From assembly GCF_002027705.1 (NCBI RefSeq), contig NZ_MBTG01000020.1, positions 1 through 64,000 on the forward strand: a stretch of DNA of 64,000 nt, given 5' to 3'. Shown piece by piece: positions 46,952 through 56,080 of the stretch (positions are counted from its first letter, which is position 1; every line of letters begins with the position of its first letter). Made by a program: the position numbers and the translations under genes. This DNA is from Paenibacillus ferrarius (GTDB lineage Bacteria; Bacillota; Bacilli; Paenibacillales; NBRC-103111). A model generated the notes under the pieces. That model saw only the letters and a program-made list of their open reading frames with translations, was not told the origin of the DNA and searched no databases.

Positions 46952-48705
46952 GCTCGCTTCACATCCTTTAGAGGAATAAGGATCAGGACCGTCGTTCCCT
47001 CATTCTGCTTACTGCTAAGCACCATAGAAGCGCCCTCGAAAGATAACTGTAAGCGCTCTCTAACATTGCGAATCCCCAAACCCTCTCGCGCTGCCGCCGA
47101 GTCATAACCTACACCGTTATCACTGATTTCGATAAGGACAACTCCTTCCTCCTGACCGTTATCCATCATCGGCTGAAAGTGAATATCCATGCGCAGCTCA
47201 CATACATGATCACACGGCTCAATCCCATGAATAATGGCATTCTCCACGATCGGCTGCAGCAGCAGCTTGGGAATTCGGATTGAAAGCGCGTTGGGATCGC
47301 AGCTGATATGCACCTGCATCCTTTCCGCGAAACGAACCCTTTGCAGACTGCAATACTTATTGATAAATTCAATTTCCTCCTGCAGTTGGGCCCAGTCATT
47401 ATGCTCTAGCGTGTATCGCAGCATGCCGCTCAAAGAGAGAATAGCGCGTTCGAGCTGCATGCTTTGTCCCGTACGATTCAGCCCAATAAAGCCATTCAGC
47501 GTATTATATAGAAAATGAGGCTGAATCTGCGATTGCAGCGCCCGATATTCGGCATTTCGTTTGCCTAGCACGGCCTTATATTCCCGATCAATCAGCTCTC
47601 CGAGCTTCGAAATCATCGTATTCAGATTCATGCCTAACTGCGAAATTTCATCGTTGCCTTTGACGTGATAGGCGGTTGTTAGATCTCCGCGCTGCACCCT
47701 TTTCATCACTTGAATCATCTGCTTAAAAGGAGTCACGATCCAATGGGATACCGTGAAATACAGGAAGAGCGCGATCAGCAGACCGCTCGCTGCGAAAGCA
47801 AATCCCAGCCAATACACGCCCTGCAAATGGGCTTGGAGGAACGCCTCTGGCGAGAGAATGGCAATCGACCATTTGGAGCGGCTGATCGTTTCGCGGACGA
47901 CCGAGTAGGATGCATCCGCCGCTGTCACGGTATGACTGCCCGAGGCGACCTGCTGCTGCAGCTCCGGGGAAATTGGATGATTCGCGTAGATTAACTGCTG
48001 ATTATCGTCAAGAATAACCACGATAGCCCCAGCACTGAGCCGGATGCCCTTCATCATTTGATCCAAAAGCACCGAATCGGCATCCGCCATAATGATGCCC
48101 AGCGGACGGCTGGAATCAGGGTCCTTGATGAGGCGAGCGACAGAGAACACCTCGGTGCCTGCAAGATTTAAATAGTTCTGTTGATGGACACCTGTGAAAG
48201 CTACGTTCCCATCTGCCTTGACCGCCTTCTGATACCAGATCTGCTCCGCAAACGGAAAGCCTTTGACCACTTGATCCGAGTAGCTGTTGGGCGGTGTAAT
48301 ATAAACAGAACCATCCATCGGCAGAAGAATGGTTCCCAGTATGTCTTTGCGCATATTTTTCAAATAATTCGGCAGCGTTTTATTGAGCATTTCTTCCGCT
48401 TCATACTGCTCGAATGGCGTTAACTGATTCCACTGCGACGTGGATTTCAGCTTCAAAGCGCGCATAACCTCGTTGTTCAAATACGGGGTAACCGTCATGC
48501 GTTCCAAGTCGTCCAGATACGTTTGAATATCAAACGTTAGAGCCGTCAAAGTCCCCTCCAGCAGAGAGGACTCCTGTTCTTTGATCAGATGAAGATAATA
48601 GGAGGGCAGCTGAGTCACAATACCGACAATCGGGATCACAATCGTGATGAAAAAGAGCAGTGATAAGCGCAGTCGAATGGATTGCCTGATGGTATCCCCT
48701 CCCAA
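46948..48705 (-). CDS. YesM-type sensor histidine kinase
   Basis: About 580 residues. Membrane helix 1 at about 14-36, an outside sensor domain (dCache-like, about 37-290), membrane helix 2 at about 295-318 (WLGFAFAASGLLIALFLYF), HAMP (about 320-370), His_kinase domain with LQSQIQPHFLYNTLNGF (about 395) and HATPase with DNGVGYD and GLGIRNVRERL. The start is odd: a TTG at 48705 lies inside the ribosome binding site TTGGGAGGGG, and the codon at proper distance (48690) is ATC, with no ATG, GTG or TTG nearby. A rare non-standard start is possible. It overlaps yesN by 4 nt and lies 12 nt behind the permease genes. Confidence 0.88.
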   Translation of the reverse strand: MGGDTIRQSIRLRLSLLFFITIVIPIVGIVTQLPSYYLHLIKEQESSLLEGTLTALTFDIQTYLDDLERMTVTPYLNNEVMRALKLKSTSQWNQLTPFEQYEAEEMLNKTLPNYLKNMRKDILGTILLPMDGSVYITPPNSYSDQVVKGFPFAEQIWYQKAVKADGNVAFTGVHQQNYLNLAGTEVFSVARLIKDPDSSRPLGIIMADADSVLLDQMMKGIRLSAGAIVVILDDNQQLIYANHPISPELQQQVASGSHTVTAADASYSVVRETISRSKWSIAILSPEAFLQAHLQGVYWLGFAFAASGLLIALFLYFTVSHWIVTPFKQMIQVMKRVQRGDLTTAYHVKGNDEISQLGMNLNTMISKLGELIDREYKAVLGKRNAEYRALQSQIQPHFLYNTLNGFIGLNRTGQSMQLERAILSLSGMLRYTLEHNDWAQLQEEIEFINKYCSLQRVRFAERMQVHISCDPNALSIRIPKLLLQPIVENAIIHGIEPCDHVCELRMDIHFQPMMDNGQEEGVVLIEISDNGVGYDSAAAREGLGIRNVRERLQLSFEGASMVLSSKQNEGTTVLILIPLKDVKRA

Positions 48706-48717
48706 AGTTATCCACAG

Positions 48718-49530
48718 CTAACCTTTAATGGCCCCAGAAGCAAGCCCGGAAACGAAGTACCGCTGCAAAAATAAATACACAATCGTCATCGGAATCGCTC
48801 CCATGAAGGAGCCGGCTGCGACCCAACCGACATTGCTCGTGTATTGACCGAAGAAGGTAGAAAGCGCTACCGTAATCGTCCGCATTTCCGGCTTTTGCAG
48901 GAAGAAGATCGAGAACTGGTAATCGTTCCATACGGCGACACCCGACAAAATAATAACCGTCGCCGTTACCGGCTTAAGCAAGGGCAAAATGACCGTGAAA
49001 AACAATTGAAACCGCCCCGCCCCATCAATCATCGCAGCTTCGTCCAAATCCCGAGGAATCGTACTAATGAAGCCGGTGTACAAGAAAATCGTCATCGGCA
49101 GATTAAAGGTAATGAACAGCAGAATGATGCCCCAATATTGATTCATCCCGCCAATATCTACCATAAACTTATACAATGGCACCAAAATAGTCAATGGGGG
49201 AACGATCAAAGCAGATACGAAAACAGCATAGATGAATTTGTTCCACGTCGTCTGGCGCCGAGCAAGCGGATAGGCCGCAATAGAGCCGATGACGACAATC
49301 AAGATAACCGAGATGATCGTCACGATAAAATTGCTGCGGAACGCATCTCCCAGATGAGCTTCCCGCCAGGCATCTCTGAAATTGTCGATATAGAAGTAGC
49401 CAGGCATCATCCATTTGGAGCTGACATCATCGAACGCTTTGAGCGACGTCGTGATGAGAATATAGAAAGGCAGGATGTGGATCAAGCAGATAAGCAGGGA
49501 AAAGATAGTGAGCCACGTCTTCTTTGTCAT
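48718..49530 (-). CDS. Carbohydrate ABC transporter permease (MalG type)
   Basis: 270 residues, six membrane helices. The EAA loop is DEAAMIDGAGRFQLFFTVIL (about 178), the coupling site for the ATPase. N-terminal segment FYILITTSLKAFDD and the LYTGFISTIPRDL motif are typical of the MalG/CUT1 group. It pairs with the permease gene directly upstream: stop and start share one base (TAATG). No ATPase gene lies in this window, so the importer must use a shared MsmX-type ATPase. Confidence 0.92.
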   Translation of the reverse strand: MTKKTWLTIFSLLICLIHILPFYILITTSLKAFDDVSSKWMMPGYFYIDNFRDAWREAHLGDAFRSNFIVTIISVILIVVIGSIAAYPLARRQTTWNKFIYAVFVSALIVPPLTILVPLYKFMVDIGGMNQYWGIILLFITFNLPMTIFLYTGFISTIPRDLDEAAMIDGAGRFQLFFTVILPLLKPVTATVIILSGVAVWNDYQFSIFFLQKPEMRTITVALSTFFGQYTSNVGWVAAGSFMGAIPMTIVYLFLQRYFVSGLASGAIKG

Positions 49531-50468
49531 TAGGCATTGACCTCCCTTTTTCTCAGGAATAAGAGGGCTGAGATACTTACGATGGAGATCATAATAAACA
49601 TTAGAATACCGATCGTTGCGGCATATCCGGCATCCTCGCGACCGAAATAAAGCAAGTACATAATGGAAGATAACGAAGCCGAGGCATAACCCGGACCACT
49701 GTTGGTCAAAGCGACAATCACGTCGAATAGTTTCAGGCCGCCAATCAGATTAAGCACCATGCTGACGGTAAAAGCAGGCGCGATGAGCGGCCATGTCACA
49801 TGGAGGAACCGCTTGACAGCTCCCGCTCCATCAATCGTTGCGGCTTCATAATAATCCTTGGGAATCGACTGCAGCCCCGCCAAATATAACACCATTGCAA
49901 TCCCCAAATACTGATACGTATTGACGAAGGTAATAATCCAAACGTTGAGGTTCGGATCTCCCAATAAATTGGACGGCTGATCGGTGAACAAGAGAATAAT
50001 GTCATTGATCGCCCCGCCTTGATACTGGAAGAAAAAGTACCAAATATACCCCATAATCAACGAACTGATAATGACTGGCAAATAGATGACCGTACGGACG
50101 AGTCCTCGGGTTCGAATGTTCATATTTAAGAATAAGGCGTAGAGCAATCCAATGATATTTTGAAAAACGGCGCTGCCGATGCCATAGATAGCCGTATTTC
50201 GGATGACTTTGAGAATTTCTGGATCCTGAAACATCCGTTTATAGTTTTCGAAGCCGATCCACTTATAGCCTTGATTGTACCCATCCCAATTGGTAAACGA
50301 AATTTTAATGCCTTTGAAAAACGGATAAAAAATAAAAATGAAAAATAAGAGCAGCGCCGGAATATAGAGCAAATTCAATAAAGCCCCATTGCGAATCATA
50401 CGCCCCATTACCGTCGTTGACTTTCGTTCCAGCTTAGCCTGTGCCAGCACAGTCCTTGGTTCCGCCAT
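49530..50468 (-). CDS. Carbohydrate ABC transporter permease (MalF type)
   Basis: 312 residues with six membrane helices and the EAA loop YEAATIDGAGAVKRFLHVTW (about 215). It opens with a helix containing LLNLLYIPALLLFFIFIFYP and then FFKGIKISFTNWDG, a hallmark of CUT1 permeases. It lies 70 nt behind the binding-protein gene and overlaps the second permease by one base. The start ATG is 11 nt behind GGAGG. Together with the partner permease it forms the channel of the sugar importer. Confidence 0.92.
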   Translation of the reverse strand: MAEPRTVLAQAKLERKSTTVMGRMIRNGALLNLLYIPALLLFFIFIFYPFFKGIKISFTNWDGYNQGYKWIGFENYKRMFQDPEILKVIRNTAIYGIGSAVFQNIIGLLYALFLNMNIRTRGLVRTVIYLPVIISSLIMGYIWYFFFQYQGGAINDIILLFTDQPSNLLGDPNLNVWIITFVNTYQYLGIAMVLYLAGLQSIPKDYYEAATIDGAGAVKRFLHVTWPLIAPAFTVSMVLNLIGGLKLFDVIVALTNSGPGYASASLSSIMYLLYFGREDAGYAATIGILMFIMISIVSISALLFLRKREVNA

Positions 50469-50537
50469 GTGAACACCATCCTCCTTCGTCGAATAGGAAG
50501 AAAAGGAGGGTGGCTGTCACCCTCCCTCATCTTGCTA

Positions 50538-51878
50538 TTACTGATTGCGCAGACGTAAATATTCGGATTTCATTTTATCGGAGAATTGCTGTGGAGAAAC
50601 GGTACCGGCTAATAGAGCCACACCTGTTTTGCACATGACATCCCACATCCCGTTCGGCAGGTACACCCGGTCAAAATAAGGGAATACGCGAACATTCTCA
50701 AATTGTTTGTAGTACTCCGAAAATTCATGTTTGGACGCAATATTTTTCAGCCCGGAAGGCAGCTTCGTCGCATTGGCGATCTTGGACATATTGTCCGGCT
50801 TCGCAAAGAAGGCGATCAGTTTCTTGGATTCCGCCAAATGCTTGCCGTCTTTCCAAGCGCCCATCGTGTAGCGCTCACCGCCGGAGAAGGATTGGCTGTC
50901 GCCATCCACCATAGACGTTAAAGGCGCAATGCCGATTTTGGCATTTTTATTATATTTGTAGACTTCATCTGCGAAGGACGGCGCTCCGAAGACGAAGGCT
51001 ACCTTGCCTTGAGCGAACAGCTGAGGCATATCGCTGTATTTGGCTGTCAGCACATCTTTGTTGATGTAGCCTTTTTTGTTCATATCTTGCAGCTTTTGCG
51101 CAAGCGGTGTCCATTTGTTCCAGTCGAACGTACCGTCGAGCAGTGTTTTGGCATCATTCGTTGCCGGGCTGATGTACATAGAGGTCGCATAGAGGTCGGA
51201 GAAGCCGCCGATCATCCCATTATCCACGCCAGACATGAAGAACGGTGTCACGGCATTGTTGCTGGAGGTTTTGATTTTCTCGGCAGCCGCCATCAGTTCA
51301 TCGAATGTTTTGGGCGGTTGAATGCTGTACTTTTCAAGAATTTCCGCATTATAGGAAATGCCGTCCTTCGCTTCGCTCATAACGAGCGCTTCGACTTTAC
51401 CGTCTTTATCCGTAACGACCGGCTTAATCGTGTCCGTCATATCTTTGGCCCAAGGCTCGTCGCGCAGATCGGCCAAATATTTGCCATAACGGATAATGGC
51501 CCAGCCATGCGTATCGAAGACGTCCGGCAAATCATTAGCCGCCATTTTAACCTTCAGAATATTCTCGTATTCCGCACCTGGGAATTGAAATTCAACGGCA
51601 ATGTTCGGATTTTCTTTTGTAAAATCAGCAGCGATGCCTTTCATCATTTCTTGATTCGGCAGCTCTGTAATGGTGCTGTAGACAGTTAGCTTTAATTTAT
51701 CCCCACTCGGTTTCGCATCAGGTGTCGTAGTTGTCGCTGCTGTTGTTGGTGCCGCCGTGCTCGTATTGCCTTTGTTGTCTGTCGTCGTCGTCCCTGAACT
51801 TGGTCTGCTGGAACAACCCATAAGGACAATAGAGATTGTTAAGATCACGGCCATAACACTTAAAAATGTTTTTTTCAT
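50538..51878 (-). CDS. Sugar-binding lipoprotein (family 1 extracellular solute-binding protein)
   Basis: About 446 residues. Lipobox VLMGC (cysteine at about residue 22), then a Ser/Thr-rich linker (SSGTTTTDNKGNTSTAAPTT) and a two-lobed binding fold with LPDVFDTHGWAIIRYGKYLA and MMKGIAADFTKENPNIAVEF. It captures an oligosaccharide outside the cell and hands it to the two permeases just downstream. The GTG at 51884 is only 4 nt behind GGAGG; ATG 51878 at 10 nt is preferred. First gene of the transport unit, with its own promoter and a cre-like site. Ligand unknown; the neighbouring GH4 enzyme points to an alpha-galactoside. Confidence 0.9.
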   Translation of the reverse strand: MKKTFLSVMAVILTISIVLMGCSSRPSSGTTTTDNKGNTSTAAPTTAATTTTPDAKPSGDKLKLTVYSTITELPNQEMMKGIAADFTKENPNIAVEFQFPGAEYENILKVKMAANDLPDVFDTHGWAIIRYGKYLADLRDEPWAKDMTDTIKPVVTDKDGKVEALVMSEAKDGISYNAEILEKYSIQPPKTFDELMAAAEKIKTSSNNAVTPFFMSGVDNGMIGGFSDLYATSMYISPATNDAKTLLDGTFDWNKWTPLAQKLQDMNKKGYINKDVLTAKYSDMPQLFAQGKVAFVFGAPSFADEVYKYNKNAKIGIAPLTSMVDGDSQSFSGGERYTMGAWKDGKHLAESKKLIAFFAKPDNMSKIANATKLPSGLKNIASKHEFSEYYKQFENVRVFPYFDRVYLPNGMWDVMCKTGVALLAGTVSPQQFSDKMKSEYLRLRNQ

Positions 51879-51956
51879 GTGCACGAATCCTCCCTTTTCA
51901 TGAATCGACGTGATGATACTGACTGTATTTAACTATACATTTTGTATCACATTCTA

Positions 51957-51984
51957 ATCATATCAGGTTTGGTTGCGCTTACAA
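51957..51984 (-). promoter_or_regulatory. Promoter and cre-like site of the sugar transporter genes
   Basis: On the minus strand, TTGTAA (51979-51984), 16 bp, TATGAT (51957-51962). TGTAAGCGCAACCA (51970-51983) matches the CcpA cre consensus at 12 of 14 positions by my reading and overlaps the -35 box, which would suit catabolite repression. Confidence 0.4.
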
Positions 51985-52056
51985 GTGTAGTAAATCTACG
52001 CTGGAAGCGCTATTTTTTATGCGAGGACCTTCACGCTGACAACGACCTGCTTATGC

Positions 52057-53379
52057 TTACGAGAGCTGCTTGAATTGGGGAAGCCATGCCTGATTAGCTG
52101 CGAACATCTCGTCGACCATTGCCTTAATTTCGGCTAGACTGAGCACTGCGGAAGTTAGAGGGTCAAAGCAAATCGCGTGAAAAATGCAGCGTGGGTCTCC
52201 CGTAAGCGCCCCTTGAACCGCCAGCTCCTCACAGCGTGCGCTTGTATTCACAAGCACAGCCAATTGGTCAGGGAGTGCGCCGACGTGAATCGGGCTTAGA
52301 CCTCCCTTAGAAGCAAGCACCGGCACCTCCACACAGCAGCCTTCCGGTACATTGTCAATAAGACCGAAGTTCCGCACATTGCCGTTGAATTCAAATAAAG
52401 TCCCATCGCCAATCGTTGCGTTGAAAATATAGGAGGCATATTCCTCGCCCCGCTGAAGGTCTATCGGGCTATCCCGCCATGCCTCCATCTGCTCATGCCA
52501 ATTCCCGTTCAGCTTCTCGGCATACGTAATGATTTCGCCATAACGGCCGGGATTCCAACCAGTACCATGGGTACAATATTTCTCAATCAAATCCGGGCGT
52601 TTCCGGAACCAAGCATTATACTCCGAATTATGACCGCTGGATTCTGTCACATAATAGTCCAAATGTAGAAACATTTCATTGCGGACCTGTTCCTCATTGT
52701 AGATCTCAGGTCGTTTCGCAACCGCCTCTCTGATCAGAGGGTAGGCGTCTTTCCCCTTCCATTTGTAATCCAAATAGAAGGCTTGATGATTAATCCCTGC
52801 GCACCGGTAGGTGATCTCTTCCATGGGAGCGCCAATCCAGCCGGCGAGCATAGCCGCCGTTCCTTGAACGCTATGGCACAAGCCCGTTACCTGGACTTTG
52901 CTTTCACTTTGCATCGCGCGGACGAGCATGGCCATCGGATTCGAATAATTCAGGAAGATCGCTTCAGGGCAATAGCGCTCAATATCCCGGCAAATATCCA
53001 GCATCACAGGTACGGTGCGCAGAAAGCGAAATATGCCGGCCGGACCGCGGGTGTCGCCGATATTGATATCGACGCCATATTTCTTCGGAATCTCAATATC
53101 CGTGCGCCAAATTGCCAGATCGCCAACCAGAATCGTGCAGACGACTCCGTGAGCACCTGTCAGCGCTTCCGCCCGATCAGTCGTTGCTTCTACTTGAGCT
53201 TGGTACGCTCCGGCAGCAATAAGGTTATCCACAGCGGTCTTGGCAAAAGCCAGTCGTTCCGGATTTATATCCATCAACGCAATCGTGCAGTCTTCAAAGG
53301 CTGGAAATGTGAGCAAATCGCGAACCAAATTTTTGGTAAAGACCAGGCTGCCTGCGCCAATAAACGCAATCTTCTTCAT
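52057..53379 (-). CDS. GH4 alpha-galactosidase-type glycosidase (MelA-like)
   Basis: 440 residues of the NAD+- and Mn2+-dependent glycoside hydrolase family 4, which cleaves by an oxidation-elimination-addition route. N-terminal Rossmann motif IAFIGAGSLVFTKNLVRDLL, then NYSNPMA (about 144-150) and the metal motif CHS (168-170). CHSV is the alpha-galactosidase-type signature, unlike CHGF of alpha-glucosidases and CHE of alpha-glucuronidases. SGHNSEYNAWF is also present, so the active site is complete. Cytoplasmic, acting on an imported alpha-galactoside. It lies 28 nt behind the SDR gene, last in the enzyme part of the locus; GGAG lies before the ATG. Confidence 0.88.
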   Translation of the reverse strand: MKKIAFIGAGSLVFTKNLVRDLLTFPAFEDCTIALMDINPERLAFAKTAVDNLIAAGAYQAQVEATTDRAEALTGAHGVVCTILVGDLAIWRTDIEIPKKYGVDINIGDTRGPAGIFRFLRTVPVMLDICRDIERYCPEAIFLNYSNPMAMLVRAMQSESKVQVTGLCHSVQGTAAMLAGWIGAPMEEITYRCAGINHQAFYLDYKWKGKDAYPLIREAVAKRPEIYNEEQVRNEMFLHLDYYVTESSGHNSEYNAWFRKRPDLIEKYCTHGTGWNPGRYGEIITYAEKLNGNWHEQMEAWRDSPIDLQRGEEYASYIFNATIGDGTLFEFNGNVRNFGLIDNVPEGCCVEVPVLASKGGLSPIHVGALPDQLAVLVNTSARCEELAVQGALTGDPRCIFHAICFDPLTSAVLSLAEIKAMVDEMFAANQAWLPQFKQLS

Positions 53380-53407
53380 AGGGTCTCACTCCTCATCACC
53401 ATAATCG

Positions 53408-54184
53408 TTACCGCGAGCTGATGCCGCCATCCACCGTTAATTGCTGCCCTGTGATTTGATCTGCGAAATCCGACGTCATGAAGACCGCCGCTGAGGCGAT
53501 GTCATCTCCGGTTTGCATTCTGCCCATCGGCATCCGTGAAATGGCCTTCTCCAGTGAATCTCCGCCTTCTCCTGCTGCTGCCAAACGAGCCATCTCCCCA
53601 TCCGAGGCCACCCAACCTGGGTGGATACAATTCACTCTTACACGCTGCCTAGCAAGCGCACTGGCCAAATTCCGCGTCAGTGTGACGATTCCGCCCTTCG
53701 ATATCGCATAAGCTAATGTATCCGGAGCACCCGAGGTTGCATGCAGCGAACCAATATTGACGATACTCCCTCCGCCTCTGCTGATCATACCGGGAACCGC
53801 TGCTTGGCACATTAAATAAGCACCCTTCAGGTTAATGTCCATCACACGGTCCCAGAACGCCTCATCTGTCTCGGCCAAACGGGCGCGCGGGAAGATGCCT
53901 GCATTGTTAACCAAAATGTCCAGCCCGCCGAATTCCTGCTCTGCGTAGGCCACCGTCTTCGCTACCTCGCTTCCCCTCGACACATCACATCGGATGAACC
54001 GCGCCGAGCGGCCCAATTGCCGCCACCCCGCAGCTGCCGCTTCGCCCTGTTCATCCACATCCGCGACAACCACGTTCGCCCCATAACTGCCAAATTGCTC
54101 CGCAATAGCGGCACCGATGCCCTTCGCTGCGCCCGTCACGAGCACCGTTTTGCCGGCAAAGTTAAAGCTAGCCTTCTCCCTCAT
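53408..54184 (-). CDS. SDR-family oxidoreductase (1 of 3 in the locus)
   Basis: 258 residues, classical short-chain dehydrogenase. Cofactor loop TGAAKGIGAAIAEQ, NNAGIFPRARL (NNAG), catalytic Ser in IGSLHATSG and YAISK (YxxxK). Asp after the second strand (VVVADVDEQ) suggests NAD+ preference. A C-terminal ITGQQLTVDGGISSR tail is typical. AGGAGG lies 7 nt before the ATG. It lies 26 nt after another SDR gene. Probably oxidises a sugar or polyol. Confidence 0.88.
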   Translation of the reverse strand: MREKASFNFAGKTVLVTGAAKGIGAAIAEQFGSYGANVVVADVDEQGEAAAAGWRQLGRSARFIRCDVSRGSEVAKTVAYAEQEFGGLDILVNNAGIFPRARLAETDEAFWDRVMDINLKGAYLMCQAAVPGMISRGGGSIVNIGSLHATSGAPDTLAYAISKGGIVTLTRNLASALARQRVRVNCIHPGWVASDGEMARLAAAGEGGDSLEKAISRMPMGRMQTGDDIASAAVFMTSDFADQITGQQLTVDGGISSR

Positions 54185-54209
54185 CGTGCAGCCTCCTCAT
54201 CGCTTGACA

Positions 54210-55019
54210 CTAGAACTCATAAGCTCCTTCGCTTGCTGCTTTCTCATAGGCAATTCGCGGTATTTGCGTAGCCAGCTTCCCGCCGCTGATATCGATCATC
54301 GTACCGGTGATGTATCCCGCAAAGTCAGAAGCCAGGAAGCAGATCAAATGGGCAACATCGTCCTTCTTCCCCCAATGGCGGAACGTCAGCGTATCCAAGA
54401 GCCGCTGCTGCTGAGGTTCCTGTAAATCGGCGAAATGGTTCATATCCGTTGGAATCATCCCTGGCGCATAGCAGTTGACCGCAATGTTCCACGGTCCGAG
54501 TTCTCCGGCGAGCACGCGTGTGAACTGCTCCACACCGGCCTTTGACGAAGCATACGCTGCGCTCCCATAGCTCGGAACGATAGCGGCGAAGGAGGCTGCA
54601 TTGATGATGCGCCCCGATTTTTGCCGTTTCATCACGGGAGCGACCGCTTTGCACATCAGGAAGGTGCCTTTCAGATTGATATCGAAATTCAAGTCCCACA
54701 CCTCTTCCGCCAGCACATCAATCGGGGCTCCGCCCGCAATACCCGCGTTGTTGACGAGAATATCGATTCGTCCATACTTTTCTACAATCTGATCGATCAC
54801 TTGCTGAATTTGCGCTGCGCTGCGCACATCACAAAGATACTGGCTGCCTGGATAGCCGTTCAACGCAAATTCGCTGCCTACAGCCGCCAGCAAATCCTCC
54901 TGAATATCCGTTATCACCGTAATAACGCCTTCTTGCGCCAGCGTTAGAGCAATTTCCCTGCCAATCCCTCTCCCCGCTCCGGTCACAACAGCCACTTTTC
55001 CCGATAGATCAATGTTCAC
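54210..55019 (-). CDS. SDR-family oxidoreductase (2 of 3)
   Basis: 269 residues, classical short-chain dehydrogenase. TGAGRGIGREIALT, NNAGIAGGAPID, NAASFAAIVPSYG, YASSK and CYAPGMIPTDMNHF cover cofactor and catalytic motifs. The acidic residue after the second strand (VITDIQED) suggests NAD+. It starts with GTG behind GGAG. It sits between the TIM-barrel isomerase gene (16 nt) and the third SDR gene (26 nt). The many oxidoreductases in the locus suggest sequential sugar oxidation. Confidence 0.88.
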   Translation of the reverse strand: MNIDLSGKVAVVTGAGRGIGREIALTLAQEGVITVITDIQEDLLAAVGSEFALNGYPGSQYLCDVRSAAQIQQVIDQIVEKYGRIDILVNNAGIAGGAPIDVLAEEVWDLNFDINLKGTFLMCKAVAPVMKRQKSGRIINAASFAAIVPSYGSAAYASSKAGVEQFTRVLAGELGPWNIAVNCYAPGMIPTDMNHFADLQEPQQQRLLDTLTFRHWGKKDDVAHLICFLASDFAGYITGTMIDISGGKLATQIPRIAYEKAASEGAYEF

Positions 55020-55034
55020 GCCGTCCCTCTCCTC

Positions 55035-56030
55035 TCAGCCTCCGACTCGTTTCTGAGCGCTGGCGCGCGCCTCCACTACACCACGCATATAGGCCACACT
55101 TGTTAGCAATTGCCGCTGCTCGTACGTGATGATGTCATCTTCCGGTGCACCTTTTTCATAAGGAGTCCGCCAATCCCCGATCGGTCTGGCATTGGCATTC
55201 ACAAACCGCAGAACCCCAGCTAACTGAGCCGCCGAGCGAAGCGGATATTCCGGCCAGTAGTCCTCGCAGAGCACTCTCGTGTGCCTAGCTTCCAAAGCCC
55301 CAAGCTCCATCGACATATTCACTTCAGGACAGTAAGACTCAAAGATGTGAAACAGCGCTGGAAAATCAACCACACCCTGCCCCAGCGGGCAGCGCACGAG
55401 CCGATACCCTTCGTCGCTCAAATAGGTCCAGTAATCCTTGAGATGCACATGCTTCAGGTATGGAGCGATCCTTCTTGCGAACGAAACCGGCTCCTCCGCC
55501 GTTGCCAGTGGGTTGCCTGTATCGAGCGTAATCCCGAAGCTAGGAGAATCAATCTCTTCGCAGAGCCATAACAGCTCCTCGGATGCCAAATCCTGATGAT
55601 TTTCTACGGCCAGCGCAACACCGGCTTTCTCTGCGGCCCTCGCCGCTTCACCAAGTCCGGACAAGACCTCGTCTAGAAAAGATGTCCAGCGTCCAGCCAG
55701 TTTGCGCCGATCACCGCCAAAGTCAGCCCCGCCTACAACCGTGCGGACGATCGGAGCCCCCAGCTGCAGCGCAGCTTCGAAAGCTTGAGAGAGCGGCTTC
55801 GGATCGTAACCGCCAGAAGCCACAACGAGATATTGGCCTCCTTCCCGCGCTCGGAGAGCCAAAGATCCGATATTCTCACCCTCCAGCAGCGAAATTGGCA
55901 GTTCAATCCCTTGAAGGCCAAGTTCAGCCGCCTGTTCCAAAAGCTGCGAAGCCGTAATGCGTCTGCGGGTAGATTGTGGATGAATGCCCATCATAAACGT
56001 AGTGCCATAGACAGCAAGACCGAGTTTCAT
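55035..56030 (-). CDS. TIM-barrel sugar isomerase/epimerase family protein
   Basis: 331 residues of the AP-endonuclease-2/xylose-isomerase-like fold. Metal-site-type segments: VALAVENHQD (about 150), FGITLDTGNPL (about 181), HLKDYWTYLS and VNMSMELG near the end. A family member isomerises or epimerises sugars or keto-acids; dioxygenase- or hydrolase-like members also exist. GAAAAGGTG before the ATG is a fair ribosome binding site. It follows the gene at 56081 by 50 nt and runs into the SDR genes. Confidence 0.78.
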   Translation of the reverse strand: MKLGLAVYGTTFMMGIHPQSTRRRITASQLLEQAAELGLQGIELPISLLEGENIGSLALRAREGGQYLVVASGGYDPKPLSQAFEAALQLGAPIVRTVVGGADFGGDRRKLAGRWTSFLDEVLSGLGEAARAAEKAGVALAVENHQDLASEELLWLCEEIDSPSFGITLDTGNPLATAEEPVSFARRIAPYLKHVHLKDYWTYLSDEGYRLVRCPLGQGVVDFPALFHIFESYCPEVNMSMELGALEARHTRVLCEDYWPEYPLRSAAQLAGVLRFVNANARPIGDWRTPYEKGAPEDDIITYEQRQLLTSVAYMRGVVEARASAQKRVGG

Positions 56031-56080
56031 GATCGCTCACCTTTTCCTCATTAGTCTTCCGTTTGGATAAAATCCTTGCT

